A DNA stretch of 38,763 bases from positions 1-38,763 of the forward strand of contig JAFUUX010000294.1 in NCBI GenBank assembly GCA_017471325.1, given 5' to 3'. Shown in pieces: positions 1 to 7,027 of this stretch (positions are counted from its first letter, which is position 1; each line of letters begins with the position of its first letter). The stretch is from Lachnospiraceae bacterium (GTDB lineage: Bacteria > Bacillota > Clostridia > Lachnospirales > Lachnospiraceae). The position numbers and the translations under genes were made by a program. Below the pieces are notes generated by a model. It had not been told where the DNA came from, ran no database searches, and saw only the letters and a list, made by a program, of their open reading frames with translations.

Positions 1-134
1 CTACCTGGGATTCTACAACTCATCTCTGTCCAATACTGTGGATTCTCTCTGCATCTAAGCCTTATCTGACTCCATAAATGCCTGTCCTAAAATCGGGTCT
101 GCTCAACTTTCAACTGTCCACTCTTTGGGGTACA
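1..134 (+). mobile_element. Decayed 3' end of an IS3-family-like insertion sequence
   Basis: On the plus strand, the first bases read YLGFYN in frame 2. After an apparent one-base shift, frame 1 reads LISVQYCGFSLHLSL and then a stop. This resembles the usual end of IS3-family OrfB transposases (FYN..RISxKLxGLSPxxYR) with several substitutions. Further along, the strand carries TGTCCACTCTTTGGGGTACA at about 115-134. That resembles the right terminal repeats of IS3/IS150-type elements, which begin and end TG...CA. The end lies about three bases past the stop codon of the minus-strand lipoprotein gene (stop at 137-139). The element is cut by the window edge and its reading frame is broken, so it is a remnant. 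The exact boundary is uncertain, and the family call rests on memory of consensus motifs. Confidence 0.42.
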
Positions 135-136
135 GT

Positions 137-829
137 TTAATCTGTCACTGCATTCGCCGCCACTCTTCTGATCATATTGTTTTGGAAAAAATAATACTGA
201 AATTTGTTGCCGTTAAATAGTCCTTCTATCATGATCGGACCATCTGACAGAATATCCTCGTTGTTTTCATAATCCGGATTATTATAATAAAAAGTGACGG
301 TATAATCAGAATATCCGTATTTCCCGTTTAGACTGTCCAGTTCGCTGTCTTCACCACTTGATCTGACTGTCCTGATCAGCTCGTCGTAATAATAACCCCC
401 CGGGTATTCTGTTCGATGATAATTATTACTGCCCACACCGGCATACCCATTTTGATCAGTCATTGCCTTTACATGATCTATCATTTGTACATAATTTTCA
501 ACATTTTCTACAGATGATTTTTCTGACAGCGGCTGAAACAGAGGCTTCTCCCGCATTTCAACAGATGCACTCACCTGCTTGGATGAGGTCGAAGTATCCT
601 GCTCATCCATATGTGCAGTTTCTGTCTCCTTTTTATCCGATAAGATCTTTTGTGGCTCATCCTTCTCTGTGGTCTGTACCACGCTTCCGGAATCCTTCCT
701 TTCTCTCCTTTCACGTACGAATTCTGTTGCGGTATCATTATCCCTTGTACCCTCTTGGTTTCCACAAGCACAAAGGGTAATCAACAGAAACACTAATAAC
801 TGATTCTTTTTTTTACGCTTCTCTGACAT
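137..829 (-). CDS. Predicted lipoprotein of unknown function, last gene of the cluster
   Basis: This 230-residue protein starts with a lysine-rich segment, a hydrophobic stretch (about 10-20) and a lipobox-like L-C-A-C, so Cys22 is the probable lipidated residue of an exported, membrane-tethered protein. Residues about 25-95 are a charged, Ser/Glu/Lys-rich linker. The C-terminal 120 residues are rich in Tyr and Asn (YPGGYYYDE, YTVTFYYNNPDY) and look like a small beta-rich extracellular domain that I do not recognise. The start is supported by a GAGG ribosome site five bases upstream. The gene follows the TM protein at 849-1577 with a gap of about 20 bp, consistent with co-transcription. An IS3-like remnant abuts the 3' end, so the last few residues could have been altered by insertion. 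Confidence 0.8.
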   Translation of the reverse strand: MSEKRKKKNQLLVFLLITLCACGNQEGTRDNDTATEFVRERRERKDSGSVVQTTEKDEPQKILSDKKETETAHMDEQDTSTSSKQVSASVEMREKPLFQPLSEKSSVENVENYVQMIDHVKAMTDQNGYAGVGSNNYHRTEYPGGYYYDELIRTVRSSGEDSELDSLNGKYGYSDYTVTFYYNNPDYENNEDILSDGPIMIEGLFNGNKFQYYFFQNNMIRRVAANAVTD

Positions 830-848
830 ATTAACCTCGTGTCTAAAA

Positions 849-1577
849 TTACTCTATTTGAATCTCCCCATCTCCTGAAACATTCATATAAAAAGTATGT
901 GACTCCCCTGCTGAAAAACCATTCCCATAATTCTTATATGTTACTACTATATATTCTCCATTCACTATACCATTTGTATTACTAATCTCCTCCCCTTTGA
1001 CAGACTGAACTGTACCAGATATAACATGCAGTTTAACAGTAATGGCCTCCACTTTTGAATCAGTTATATTTTTCACAGTAATATCATAGTTTACATTACC
1101 CTCCCAATTTGCTTGAGGTGTAACTGTATATCCCCCTGATTCAAATATTAAATTATCTCTTTCCTTTTTATATACACCATCACCCTCGCCTTGTGATTCT
1201 ATTATTTCTCCATTATTTAGATCATCCCCTAACCCCTGTTTCTGCTCTTCTTGTTCATTATTTTGCTCATCCACCGGAGGCTGTTCACCCTTTATTGTTT
1301 TCTCTTCTTCTGCAGATACATCATTTTTACCTATTAGATTTTCCTGAGTAGATTGATCTCTTTCCGGCCTGTCATTCTCTGTAGATGCTTCTTCTTTCTG
1401 TTCCCCAACCTCAACTGTCTCTTCAGCCGCAATTCTGTTCTCATCTCTGGTCTGTTCTTTTTTTCCCTCACCCTCTGCTTCCCCTGTCGCCATAGCCAGT
1501 ACCAACAACAAAACAGCGACTGCCAGACTACACACACCAGCTATCAAAACTATAATCCCTCTATTTTTTCTCTTCAT
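849..1577 (-). CDS. Single-pass membrane protein with acidic linker and C-terminal beta domain
   Basis: The protein has 242 residues. An N-terminal membrane segment (about 8-30, after KRKNR) anchors it with the bulk outside. Residues 32-140 are a low-complexity Glu/Gln/Lys/Asp linker. Residues about 145-242 form a compact domain with alternating beta-strand pattern. One Trp, a repeated V/I-x-V-x-N pattern and a closing F-S-A-G-E-S-H-T-F-Y-M motif are reminiscent of family 2 carbohydrate-binding modules or other Ig-like folds. That match is weak and I would not assign a ligand. The start has an AGGAGGG site about eight bases upstream. It lies between two other exported proteins with gaps of about 20-30 bp. 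It is probably a surface-exposed accessory protein of the cluster. Confidence 0.8.
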   Translation of the reverse strand: MKRKNRGIIVLIAGVCSLAVAVLLLVLAMATGEAEGEGKKEQTRDENRIAAEETVEVGEQKEEASTENDRPERDQSTQENLIGKNDVSAEEEKTIKGEQPPVDEQNNEQEEQKQGLGDDLNNGEIIESQGEGDGVYKKERDNLIFESGGYTVTPQANWEGNVNYDITVKNITDSKVEAITVKLHVISGTVQSVKGEEISNTNGIVNGEYIVVTYKNYGNGFSAGESHTFYMNVSGDGEIQIE

Positions 1578-1606
1578 CTTTATACCCTCCTGCTTTTTTA
1601 TAACCT

Positions 1607-2755
1607 TTAGTCATGGTCAGAAATAGAAATGGGATTATAAGTGGTATCATCATCTATTACAAATACTCTTACCTGAATGCTTAAACTATTGATATTATTT
1701 GTAAATGTAAAAAGTGTGGATCCCACTGTATCTCCCGCGGTAACAGTAAACACTGCATTATTACTGCTATCAAAAGAGCCATTCCACTTTCCTGTTGCAA
1801 TGGAATTATCCGCTTTGCTGGAAACTGTATAGGAACTGTTTGAAGTTAAATGAACCAGTATCTCTCGCCGTTCCCCCCTTTTTAATACTACTGCATTTTG
1901 ATTCGTATAGAACGTTTTATTTGGTACCGTTAACTCCCTTATTCCCTTATAGATCGTATCGATTTCCTGCTCGACTTCACTCAACTTACCTAATTCAGAG
2001 TTTAAATCGCGGATGTCCTTTTTCAGTGAATCTTTTTCTTCTGTCACAGATTCCAATTCTGCTTGCGTTTCTGAAAGTGTTTGATTTAATTCGGCATATC
2101 TATCATTATTCCTTGAAATCTCCTCCTGCAAACTTTGATTTATCTCGGTAAGTTTTTTGAAATTTTCTTTTTCTTCAGAAATCTTATTGTAAATACCAAC
2201 CACCACCAGCAGTACCACAATGATCAGAAAAAAACATACTCTCTTATATTTCAGACAAGACGCCCTTATTCTCAATAAAAAGAGTCTTATTCTTCTCCTT
2301 AAAGATTTCTTCCGTCTTAATGTCGTTTCTGGCGGGCGGATTTGTTCTTCGCTCTTATGATTTAAAACTGCTTTTTCAATATTATCATATACTTTTTTAG
2401 TTGCTTCTTCTATGGCTAACGCTTGTTCTATAGCTGCTGCTTTTTCTGTAACAGTTTTCTCTTCAGTAATTATATCGTCTATATTCCCATCTTCTTGCGT
2501 GTATGTTTCTTCTGTATATGCGTCTTCTTGTTCATACGTATCTTCTTCTGCATATATATCTTCTTGTTCATATGTATCTTCTTCTGCATATACGTCTTCT
2601 TGTTCATACATATCTTCTTCTGTATATGCGTCTTCTTGTTCATACATATCTTCTTCTGTATATGCGTCTTCTTGCGCATACGTATCTTCTTCTGTATATA
2701 CGTCTTCATATGCGTATGGATCCTCTTCGGCAACTACGCTTCCTTCTGCATACAC
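1607..2755 (-). CDS. Downstream part of a frameshifted zinc-ribbon/repeat/TM/coiled-coil protein
   Basis: This 382-codon frame begins at a GTG with no visible ribosome site. Its frame stays open and coding-like upstream to about 2878 (DAAADHSNYQ..., 40 more codons), where it meets the zinc-ribbon gene at an A7 run. I therefore read both as one broken or recoded gene of about 480 residues (3048-1607). Visible parts in this frame's numbering: hexapeptide repeats 11-87 (EDxYxE/Q units), a helical acidic region 95-140, a basic stretch 147-172, one membrane segment 173-189, a heptad-like coiled coil 192-270, and a beta-rich C-terminal domain 285-382 resembling a bacterial Ig-like fold. The basic stretch before the TM predicts a cytoplasmic N-terminus with repeats, and an outside coiled coil and beta domain. 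Function is unknown. Confidence 0.72.
   Translation of the reverse strand: MYAEGSVVAEEDPYAYEDVYTEEDTYAQEDAYTEEDMYEQEDAYTEEDMYEQEDVYAEEDTYEQEDIYAEEDTYEQEDAYTEETYTQEDGNIDDIITEEKTVTEKAAAIEQALAIEEATKKVYDNIEKAVLNHKSEEQIRPPETTLRRKKSLRRRIRLFLLRIRASCLKYKRVCFFLIIVVLLVVVGIYNKISEEKENFKKLTEINQSLQEEISRNNDRYAELNQTLSETQAELESVTEEKDSLKKDIRDLNSELGKLSEVEQEIDTIYKGIRELTVPNKTFYTNQNAVVLKRGERREILVHLTSNSSYTVSSKADNSIATGKWNGSFDSSNNAVFTVTAGDTVGSTLFTFTNNINSLSIQVRVFVIDDDTTYNPISISDHD
2495..2725 (-). repeat. Tandem 18-bp / hexapeptide repeats inside a coding sequence
   Basis: About twelve consecutive 18-bp units encode E-D-x-Y-x-E/Q (EDVYTE, EDTYAQ, EDAYTE, EDMYEQ, ...), followed by a degenerate unit that has lost one codon. 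Adjacent units pair into 36-bp higher-order repeats: EDAYTE-EDMYEQ occurs twice in a row, and EDVYAE/EDIYAE-EDTYEQ twice. Unit-level identity suggests recent copy-number change. The segment is strongly acidic and evenly spaced in Tyr, and would lie in the cytoplasmic part of the protein. Confidence 0.88.
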
Positions 2756-2802
2756 ATCTTCTATATCTGTATTTTCCTTCTTTGTTTCTTCCCCGGTTCC
2801 TG

Positions 2803-3048
2803 TTACTTCAATACTCTCCTTCTGTTCCTGCTTTTGCTCTTCAACCTGATAATTACTATGATCCGCAGCAGCATCCTTTTTTTCTCTTCTACTGTTTCGG
2901 CCGTTTCTTTTACCGGTTCAAGATCTAAAACCGTTTCTTTTGTCTGTTCACCCGGACTTTTATGCCTCCCAAAAATGCATCCACAGATGAGACACATCTG
3001 TTCACCATCTGATGCTATCGCATTTCCACATTCCGGACATATCTTCAT
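2803..3048 (-). CDS. Zinc-ribbon N-terminal part of the frameshifted gene
   Basis: Starting at ATG 3048 (GGGGGG about ten bases upstream), the product opens MKICPECGN, with a four-cysteine zinc ribbon at C4, C7, C19 and C22. A charged linker continues to residue 57. After GAG AAA AAA the frame runs into an Arg-rich tail (RNRRRVLK) and stops at 2803. That tail is unlike the rest and overlaps a good open reading frame in the -1 frame. The ribbon is nearly identical to that of the next upstream gene (3146-3502), including a shared 29-bp DNA stretch. This indicates paralogy between neighbours. The ORF start could be drawn 21 bases earlier, but the MKICPECGN start is conserved among the paralogs. 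Confidence 0.66.
   Translation of the reverse strand: MKICPECGNAIASDGEQMCLICGCIFGRHKSPGEQTKETVLDLEPVKETAETVEEKKRMLLRIIVIIRLKSKSRNRRRVLK
2877..2883 (-). other. A7 homopolymer at a -1 frame junction
   Basis: On the minus strand, GAG is followed by seven A and then GG. The zinc-ribbon frame reads GAG AAA AAA AGG. The downstream coding frame requires AAG GAT GCT, which is reached by a -1 slip or by one extra A. A classical tandem-slip heptamer is not perfectly phased here: the first codon would re-pair as GAA. Polymerase slippage, a real indel or a homopolymer read error are therefore at least as likely as ribosomal frameshifting. Confidence 0.75.
3020..3048. repeat. 29-bp direct repeat, copy 1 (zinc-ribbon gene start)
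   Basis: The first 29 bases of this gene, covering the MKICPECGN codons, are identical to the first 29 bases of the neighbouring zinc-ribbon gene at 3474-3502. It marks a tandem paralog pair rather than a mobile element. Confidence 0.85.
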
Positions 3049-3145
3049 AGTATACAACCCCCCACACATGATTTGTACTGTCTCTTACACTAAAGACTTT
3101 CTTACTCCATCGATAATAAAGCAATCTTATTCATGAACAAATCCT

Positions 3146-3502
3146 TTACTGTGCTGCACCGATCATGATCAATACAAATACTATGACAAAAACAATAATG
3201 AATACTGTAAGACGATTTTTCCCGGTTGAATTCTTACTTTTCCGCTCATTACTGACCGGCATTTCCTCCTCCGGCCATCTCATCTGTATCTTCCCCTCTT
3301 TAGTCCCGGAACTCTTCTCCATATTTGGCACAGGAAGCATCGGTAAATCCGTATCCGACGCATCCACTGCATTTTCCTGCGTTTTATCCGGTTCTGTTTT
3401 TTGGGGCGCTTTTTTCGCGACCACAAACATACGGCCGCAAAACAGGCACATTGTATCATCATCAGATCCTGCTGCATTTCCACATTCCGGACATATCTTC
3501 AT
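3146..3502 (-). CDS. Small zinc-ribbon protein with C-terminal membrane anchor
   Basis: The product has 118 residues. It has a four-cysteine zinc ribbon (C4, C7, C19, C22) in MKICPECGN...MCLFCG, a charged low-complexity linker (about 30-90), a basic patch (KSKNSTGKNR) and a terminal hydrophobic helix (about 96-118) that ends the protein. It should be tail-anchored with the ribbon in the cytoplasm. The start is preceded by AAAGGAG at suitable spacing, and the gene sits 25 bp after the kinase gene. The ribbon is closely related to that of the following gene and more distantly to that at 23196-24221. It may be a cytoplasmic adaptor docking a shared partner to the membrane. That role is inferred. 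Confidence 0.85.
   Translation of the reverse strand: MKICPECGNAAGSDDDTMCLFCGRMFVVAKKAPQKTEPDKTQENAVDASDTDLPMLPVPNMEKSSGTKEGKIQMRWPEEEMPVSNERKSKNSTGKNRLTVFIIVFVIVFVLIMIGAAQ
3474..3502. repeat. 29-bp direct repeat, copy 2 (zinc-ribbon gene start)
   Basis: This is the partner of the copy at 3020-3048, about 454 bp away and in the same orientation. Identity falls off downstream, where the two proteins diverge. This fits duplication followed by divergence, with the ribbon under constraint, or a local gene conversion of the start region. Confidence 0.85.
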
Positions 3503-3527
3503 TTTTCAATCGCTCCTTTTCTACACT

Positions 3528-5675
3528 CTATTGTTTCTTTCTCCACAGGGCAGGCCGTACTCCCCCGTTTTTGCCCACACTGTCCAAACTGTCCACATTT
3601 CCGCTCGGCAATACACTGGATGCACTGACTGCCACATTCCCCGGGGAACGCAGCCACCAGCCGGTACCGCCCACTGACGCTGCCGGATAACCATTGTCCT
3701 TTCCAAACTCATTATATGCCTCCGCGGAATAAACATAGCATCCTTTACTTACTGCATATGCAGTTGGATATGCGATCCTTTCTTCCGCCAGCGCCTGTGG
3801 CTGCTTATGGGCAAACGCATCTTCAGATACTTCCGGAATGGACAGCAAAAACACCTGATCCAATGTATTGTTTCCACCCGGCGCTCCTGTACCGCCCTGC
3901 GTCTCATAGAATTCAGCAGAATCCGGATTCTCTATTGTGGTCCGGCCGATCAATTCGCGCTCATTCTCATTAAACGCTGTATTCAAAAAATCATTATTCA
4001 GCCATTTGCGCAAAGAACTGTATTCCCATGTCACATCCACATCCTCATTATGATACGGAATACAATCCAAAACATATTCACTTAGCAGCAGCTCATACTC
4101 ACCGTTCGTGTCGATCACCCGCCACTTAATCTGTTCGGGACCGTTTTGCGTATTGCCATCCTGTTCATACCATCCGAAATTGATAAACTGGTCCTCTTTT
4201 TCCTGTGCGATCCCCTGCGCCTGCATTTGTTCTGTCTCACCCGTATCCTCCCCGGATTTTGCAGAGCGGGTACTTATGACTACAAACAATACCAATCCTA
4301 AAGCAACTAACACAAATACTGCCACAAGAGCCCATATTGCCACTAAAATTTTCCCTCCGGATGAATCAGGATTGTTTTTTTTATTCCCCCTATCGGATAT
4401 CTCTCCCCGGCCAGGTAAATCCTCTGTGCTATGTGCGTTTCCTGCGTCATGTGAATTTCCTCCACCGGGTGGGTTTTCGGTTGCCGGTTTTGGGTCATTC
4501 CCCCCTTTATCACCTCCCCAGAGGTTTTCCACTTTAGTATCAAACACCCCATATGTTTTTGTTTGTTCTCGCTCTTTTTCTGTTATATTGTCTGATGTAT
4601 CTCTCTTTTCATCATTCCCACCGGTATCTTCTTCCTCCAATTCCGTTAAAACAGATTCCGGCTGACCAACTGGTCTAATGATCGGCGAAATATTGATAAG
4701 TGGAGAGGCATTCTCTACTCTTTCCGGTTCTTCCGCTGCTTTACTTGCAGATTTTTCAATCCTCTCCAACGCTTCCCGCAACTCCCCGGCGTTCCGGTAT
4801 CTGTCCTCCGGTCTGTATGCGCACGCCTTTATGATGATCTTACCAAACTCATCCTGCGCCTCTGAAGGCAAGTACATCTCATCTCCTTTCATCCTTCTCG
4901 CCAGAGCCTTATCCAGATCCGAAATCATGATTGCCTGCGGATACTCCGGCCAAAACGGCGCCCTGTTTTTATTCATCAATTTATACAAAACAATGCCCAG
5001 GGAATAGATATCCACGGTAATGCCGTATTTCTCACCTTTATACACTTCCGGAGCCATATACAGATCCGCGCCTTTTTTAGACTTTGCACCATCCATTTGA
5101 TCGATGGTCCTGGCTACGCCGAAATCTCCGAGTTTATACGTCCCTGTTTCCGACACGAAAAGGTTTTCCGGTTTAATATCCCGATGGATGATGGAGCGTG
5201 CTTCACAATACTCCAAAGCCTTGCATATCTCTATGCCCAGTCGCAGTACCTCAGATCTCGACATAAAATGGTCATCCATGGTCTTCTCCTGAATGGATTT
5301 CAGCAATTCCATCCGGATTAGGATATCCCACCCATGACCGTCAGCATGTTCAATAATATCATGGTCTTCGTAAGCCACAATGTTTTCATGCCCTCTCAGT
5401 TTACCCATGAGTTTGACTTCCTGTTTTATCTCATCTACCACGCCCTTAAAGTATTGTGTTACAGAGCCGCGATCCATACCATTGGACAATGCCTGGTTCC
5501 ACTCACTTTCCGACTGGGGTATGGTTATGATCTTTAAGGCCGCCGTGATCTCCTCAAAGTCCGTCTGCTTTATCTTATATACTTTCCCGTAAGATCCCGA
5601 TCCCAAAGGACATTCTTCCGCAATTACCCATTTTCCCCAAAAAGGCTGCAGTGATTTATAATACTCAAATTCCAT
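3528..5675 (-). CDS. Transmembrane Ser/Thr protein kinase with extracellular DUF6273-like domain
   Basis: The protein has 715 residues. An intact Hanks-type kinase domain spans about 15-305: glycine loop GSGSYG (25-30), AALK with Lys48, HRDIKPEN with catalytic Asp166, DFG at 184-186, and APE at 208-210. A Pro/Gly/Asp/Asn-rich linker follows to about 440, then one membrane helix (442-469). The outer segment about 495-712 has the features of DUF6273: FGWYEQ...IKWRVID near its start, WEYSSLRKWLNNDFLNTAF, and a WWLRSPG...GGVRPAL ending. The kinase therefore has a likely sensory or binding exterior. It follows PP2C and FHA genes (gap of about 30 bp), forming a phosphorylation circuit. T7SSb systems normally carry the kinase-fold but inactive EssB. 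This one keeps all catalytic residues, so it is not an EssB by sequence. Confidence 0.93.
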   Translation of the reverse strand: MEFEYYKSLQPFWGKWVIAEECPLGSGSYGKVYKIKQTDFEEITAALKIITIPQSESEWNQALSNGMDRGSVTQYFKGVVDEIKQEVKLMGKLRGHENIVAYEDHDIIEHADGHGWDILIRMELLKSIQEKTMDDHFMSRSEVLRLGIEICKALEYCEARSIIHRDIKPENLFVSETGTYKLGDFGVARTIDQMDGAKSKKGADLYMAPEVYKGEKYGITVDIYSLGIVLYKLMNKNRAPFWPEYPQAIMISDLDKALARRMKGDEMYLPSEAQDEFGKIIIKACAYRPEDRYRNAGELREALERIEKSASKAAEEPERVENASPLINISPIIRPVGQPESVLTELEEEDTGGNDEKRDTSDNITEKEREQTKTYGVFDTKVENLWGGDKGGNDPKPATENPPGGGNSHDAGNAHSTEDLPGRGEISDRGNKKNNPDSSGGKILVAIWALVAVFVLVALGLVLFVVISTRSAKSGEDTGETEQMQAQGIAQEKEDQFINFGWYEQDGNTQNGPEQIKWRVIDTNGEYELLLSEYVLDCIPYHNEDVDVTWEYSSLRKWLNNDFLNTAFNENERELIGRTTIENPDSAEFYETQGGTGAPGGNNTLDQVFLLSIPEVSEDAFAHKQPQALAEERIAYPTAYAVSKGCYVYSAEAYNEFGKDNGYPAASVGGTGWWLRSPGNVAVSASSVLPSGNVDSLDSVGKNGGVRPALWRKKQ

Positions 5676-5705
5676 TGATACTTTCCCTTCTATATTGAAT
5701 TGGTG

Positions 5706-6494
5706 CTATAAAACTCTTACCATCATAATCGTGATATTATCTTTTCCCCCGTTTTGCATCGCCCCGGTAAAAAGCTCTTCTGAGATGGATTTCAGGTCCT
5801 TCCGGCTGGAAACATGCAAAACCTTCCGTAATTCTTCATCCGGCATCATATCAGTCAGACCATCAGAAGCCAGAAGAAACAGGTCATCCTTCTTCAATAT
5901 GATCTCATCACTGAAATACGGCTCAATCAGAAATTCTTTCGGATCGATCCCCAAATATTGTGTTAATACGTGCCAGTTTCTGCTTTTTCTTGCCTCCTCC
6001 TGTGTGACGATCCCCATATCGATCATCCTTTGTCCTTCACTGTGATCCTTAGATAACAGGAGTAGCCTGCCGTCACGAAAAAAATACCCCCGGCTGTCAC
6101 CAAGGTTCACACAGATCGCACTCCCTTTACTGAAATAGATCTGTGCTGCTGTACTTCCCATAAACAAGCCGTTCCTCTGATTTAATTCACAGATCTTCCG
6201 GTTCGCTTCCTGAAGCTGTTTCATTGCCTCCGATAGTACATTCTCCAGAGGGCAGGCCTGAATACTTTTTGCCGCGATCAAAGAGGCCACTTCACCGTCT
6301 TCCTCCCCTCCGACCCCGTCATATATTCCAGCCGCGAACATTTCCCCCTGTACATGATCATAAGACTGTGCCTGATTTTGTGTGGTATCTTCCTTGATCT
6401 TGCCAAAAAGAGAATAATTATCCTCGTTATTGCTCCTGACCTTTCCTTCATGCGTCAGCACATATCCTTCCAGCTTTATTTCTTCAGTCTCCAA
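5706..6494 (-). CDS. PP2C-family Ser/Thr protein phosphatase
   Basis: This 262-residue single-domain cytoplasmic phosphatase is of normal length for bacterial PP2C (Stp/PrpC) enzymes. Metal-binding and catalytic motifs are present: R-S-N-N-E-D-N (20-26), YDGVGG (58-63), LGDSR (131-135), SDGLTD (210-215) and GGKDNIT (249-255). It should dephosphorylate substrates of the adjacent kinase, very probably the FHA-domain partners of the cluster. It sits about 20 bp after the membrane FHA gene and about 30 bp before the kinase gene. One small oddity is GVGG in place of the usual GMGG in the second motif, which is common enough not to imply inactivity. Confidence 0.94.
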   Translation of the reverse strand: METEEIKLEGYVLTHEGKVRSNNEDNYSLFGKIKEDTTQNQAQSYDHVQGEMFAAGIYDGVGGEEDGEVASLIAAKSIQACPLENVLSEAMKQLQEANRKICELNQRNGLFMGSTAAQIYFSKGSAICVNLGDSRGYFFRDGRLLLLSKDHSEGQRMIDMGIVTQEEARKSRNWHVLTQYLGIDPKEFLIEPYFSDEIILKKDDLFLLASDGLTDMMPDEELRKVLHVSSRKDLKSISEELFTGAMQNGGKDNITIMMVRVL

Positions 6495-6513
6495 TGATCA
6501 CATCCTCACACAG

Positions 6514-6960
6514 TCAGGTCTCAATTTCCAATTCATATTCTTCGTGGCCCAAGGATAATATTCCACCATTCGAAATCCGGTTCTCCTTTATGACCGGTTT
6601 CTGATTGTACAAAGTACCGTTGCTGGAGTCCAGATCCCTGACATAATACTCTTCCCCCTTTTTCATGATCTCACAATGTCTTTCAGACACCGCACGATCA
6701 AAGTCAAGCACCACGTCCGCTTCTTTTGATCTGCCTATCACCATTCGGTCCTTCAGCATACATTGAAACTTTTTTTGATCGCTCCGACAGCATAATACCA
6801 ACTTTCCCATCGCTTTTCTGTCCGGAAGAAACCTCCATACCTCTCTCTCTTTTTGCTCATTCCGTTCTCGGATCCTGATCAGCACCAGTATAATGACCAG
6901 AATCCCGATCAGAACTGCTGCACCGATATAAAGAACGATCCACTGAATACTGCTGTTCAT
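6514..6960 (-). CDS. Membrane-anchored FHA-domain protein
   Basis: The product has 148 residues. An N-terminal membrane helix (about 8-30) is followed by a basic stretch and a C-terminal FHA domain (about 53-148). The canonical phosphothreonine-binding signature is intact: GRSKEADVVL (76-85, Arg77 and Ser78), SERHCEI (92-98) and DSSNGT (111-116). The FHA is cytoplasmic and should bind phosphothreonine on a partner, for example the cluster's kinase or another of its targets. It directly precedes the PP2C and kinase genes. Another FHA protein next to EssC (21076-21681) has the same membrane-anchored plan but a degraded binding motif. Confidence 0.93.
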   Translation of the reverse strand: MNSSIQWIVLYIGAAVLIGILVIILVLIRIRERNEQKEREVWRFLPDRKAMGKLVLCCRSDQKKFQCMLKDRMVIGRSKEADVVLDFDRAVSERHCEIMKKGEEYYVRDLDSSNGTLYNQKPVIKENRISNGGILSLGHEEYELEIET

Positions 6961-7027
6961 TGCCGCTCAATCTCCTGTTATAAGATCTATTCACACGTAT
7001 TGGCAGAAGCATCCACCACATCAAAGA

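Noticed and set aside
2495..2725. Short regular repeats as a CRISPR array
   Set aside because: The units are adjacent without spacers and lie in frame in a coding sequence.
463..3136. Open frames on the plus strand, e.g. at 2423-3136 and 2412-2849, with Phe/Ser/Tyr-rich products
   Set aside because: They are antisense to acidic, repeat-rich minus-strand coding sequence. Their products are low-complexity complements of the repeats and no ribosome site precedes them.
3528..5675. Naming the transmembrane kinase as EssB
   Set aside because: EssB is a pseudokinase; this protein has intact Lys, HRD and DFG residues and a DUF6273-like exterior that EssB lacks.
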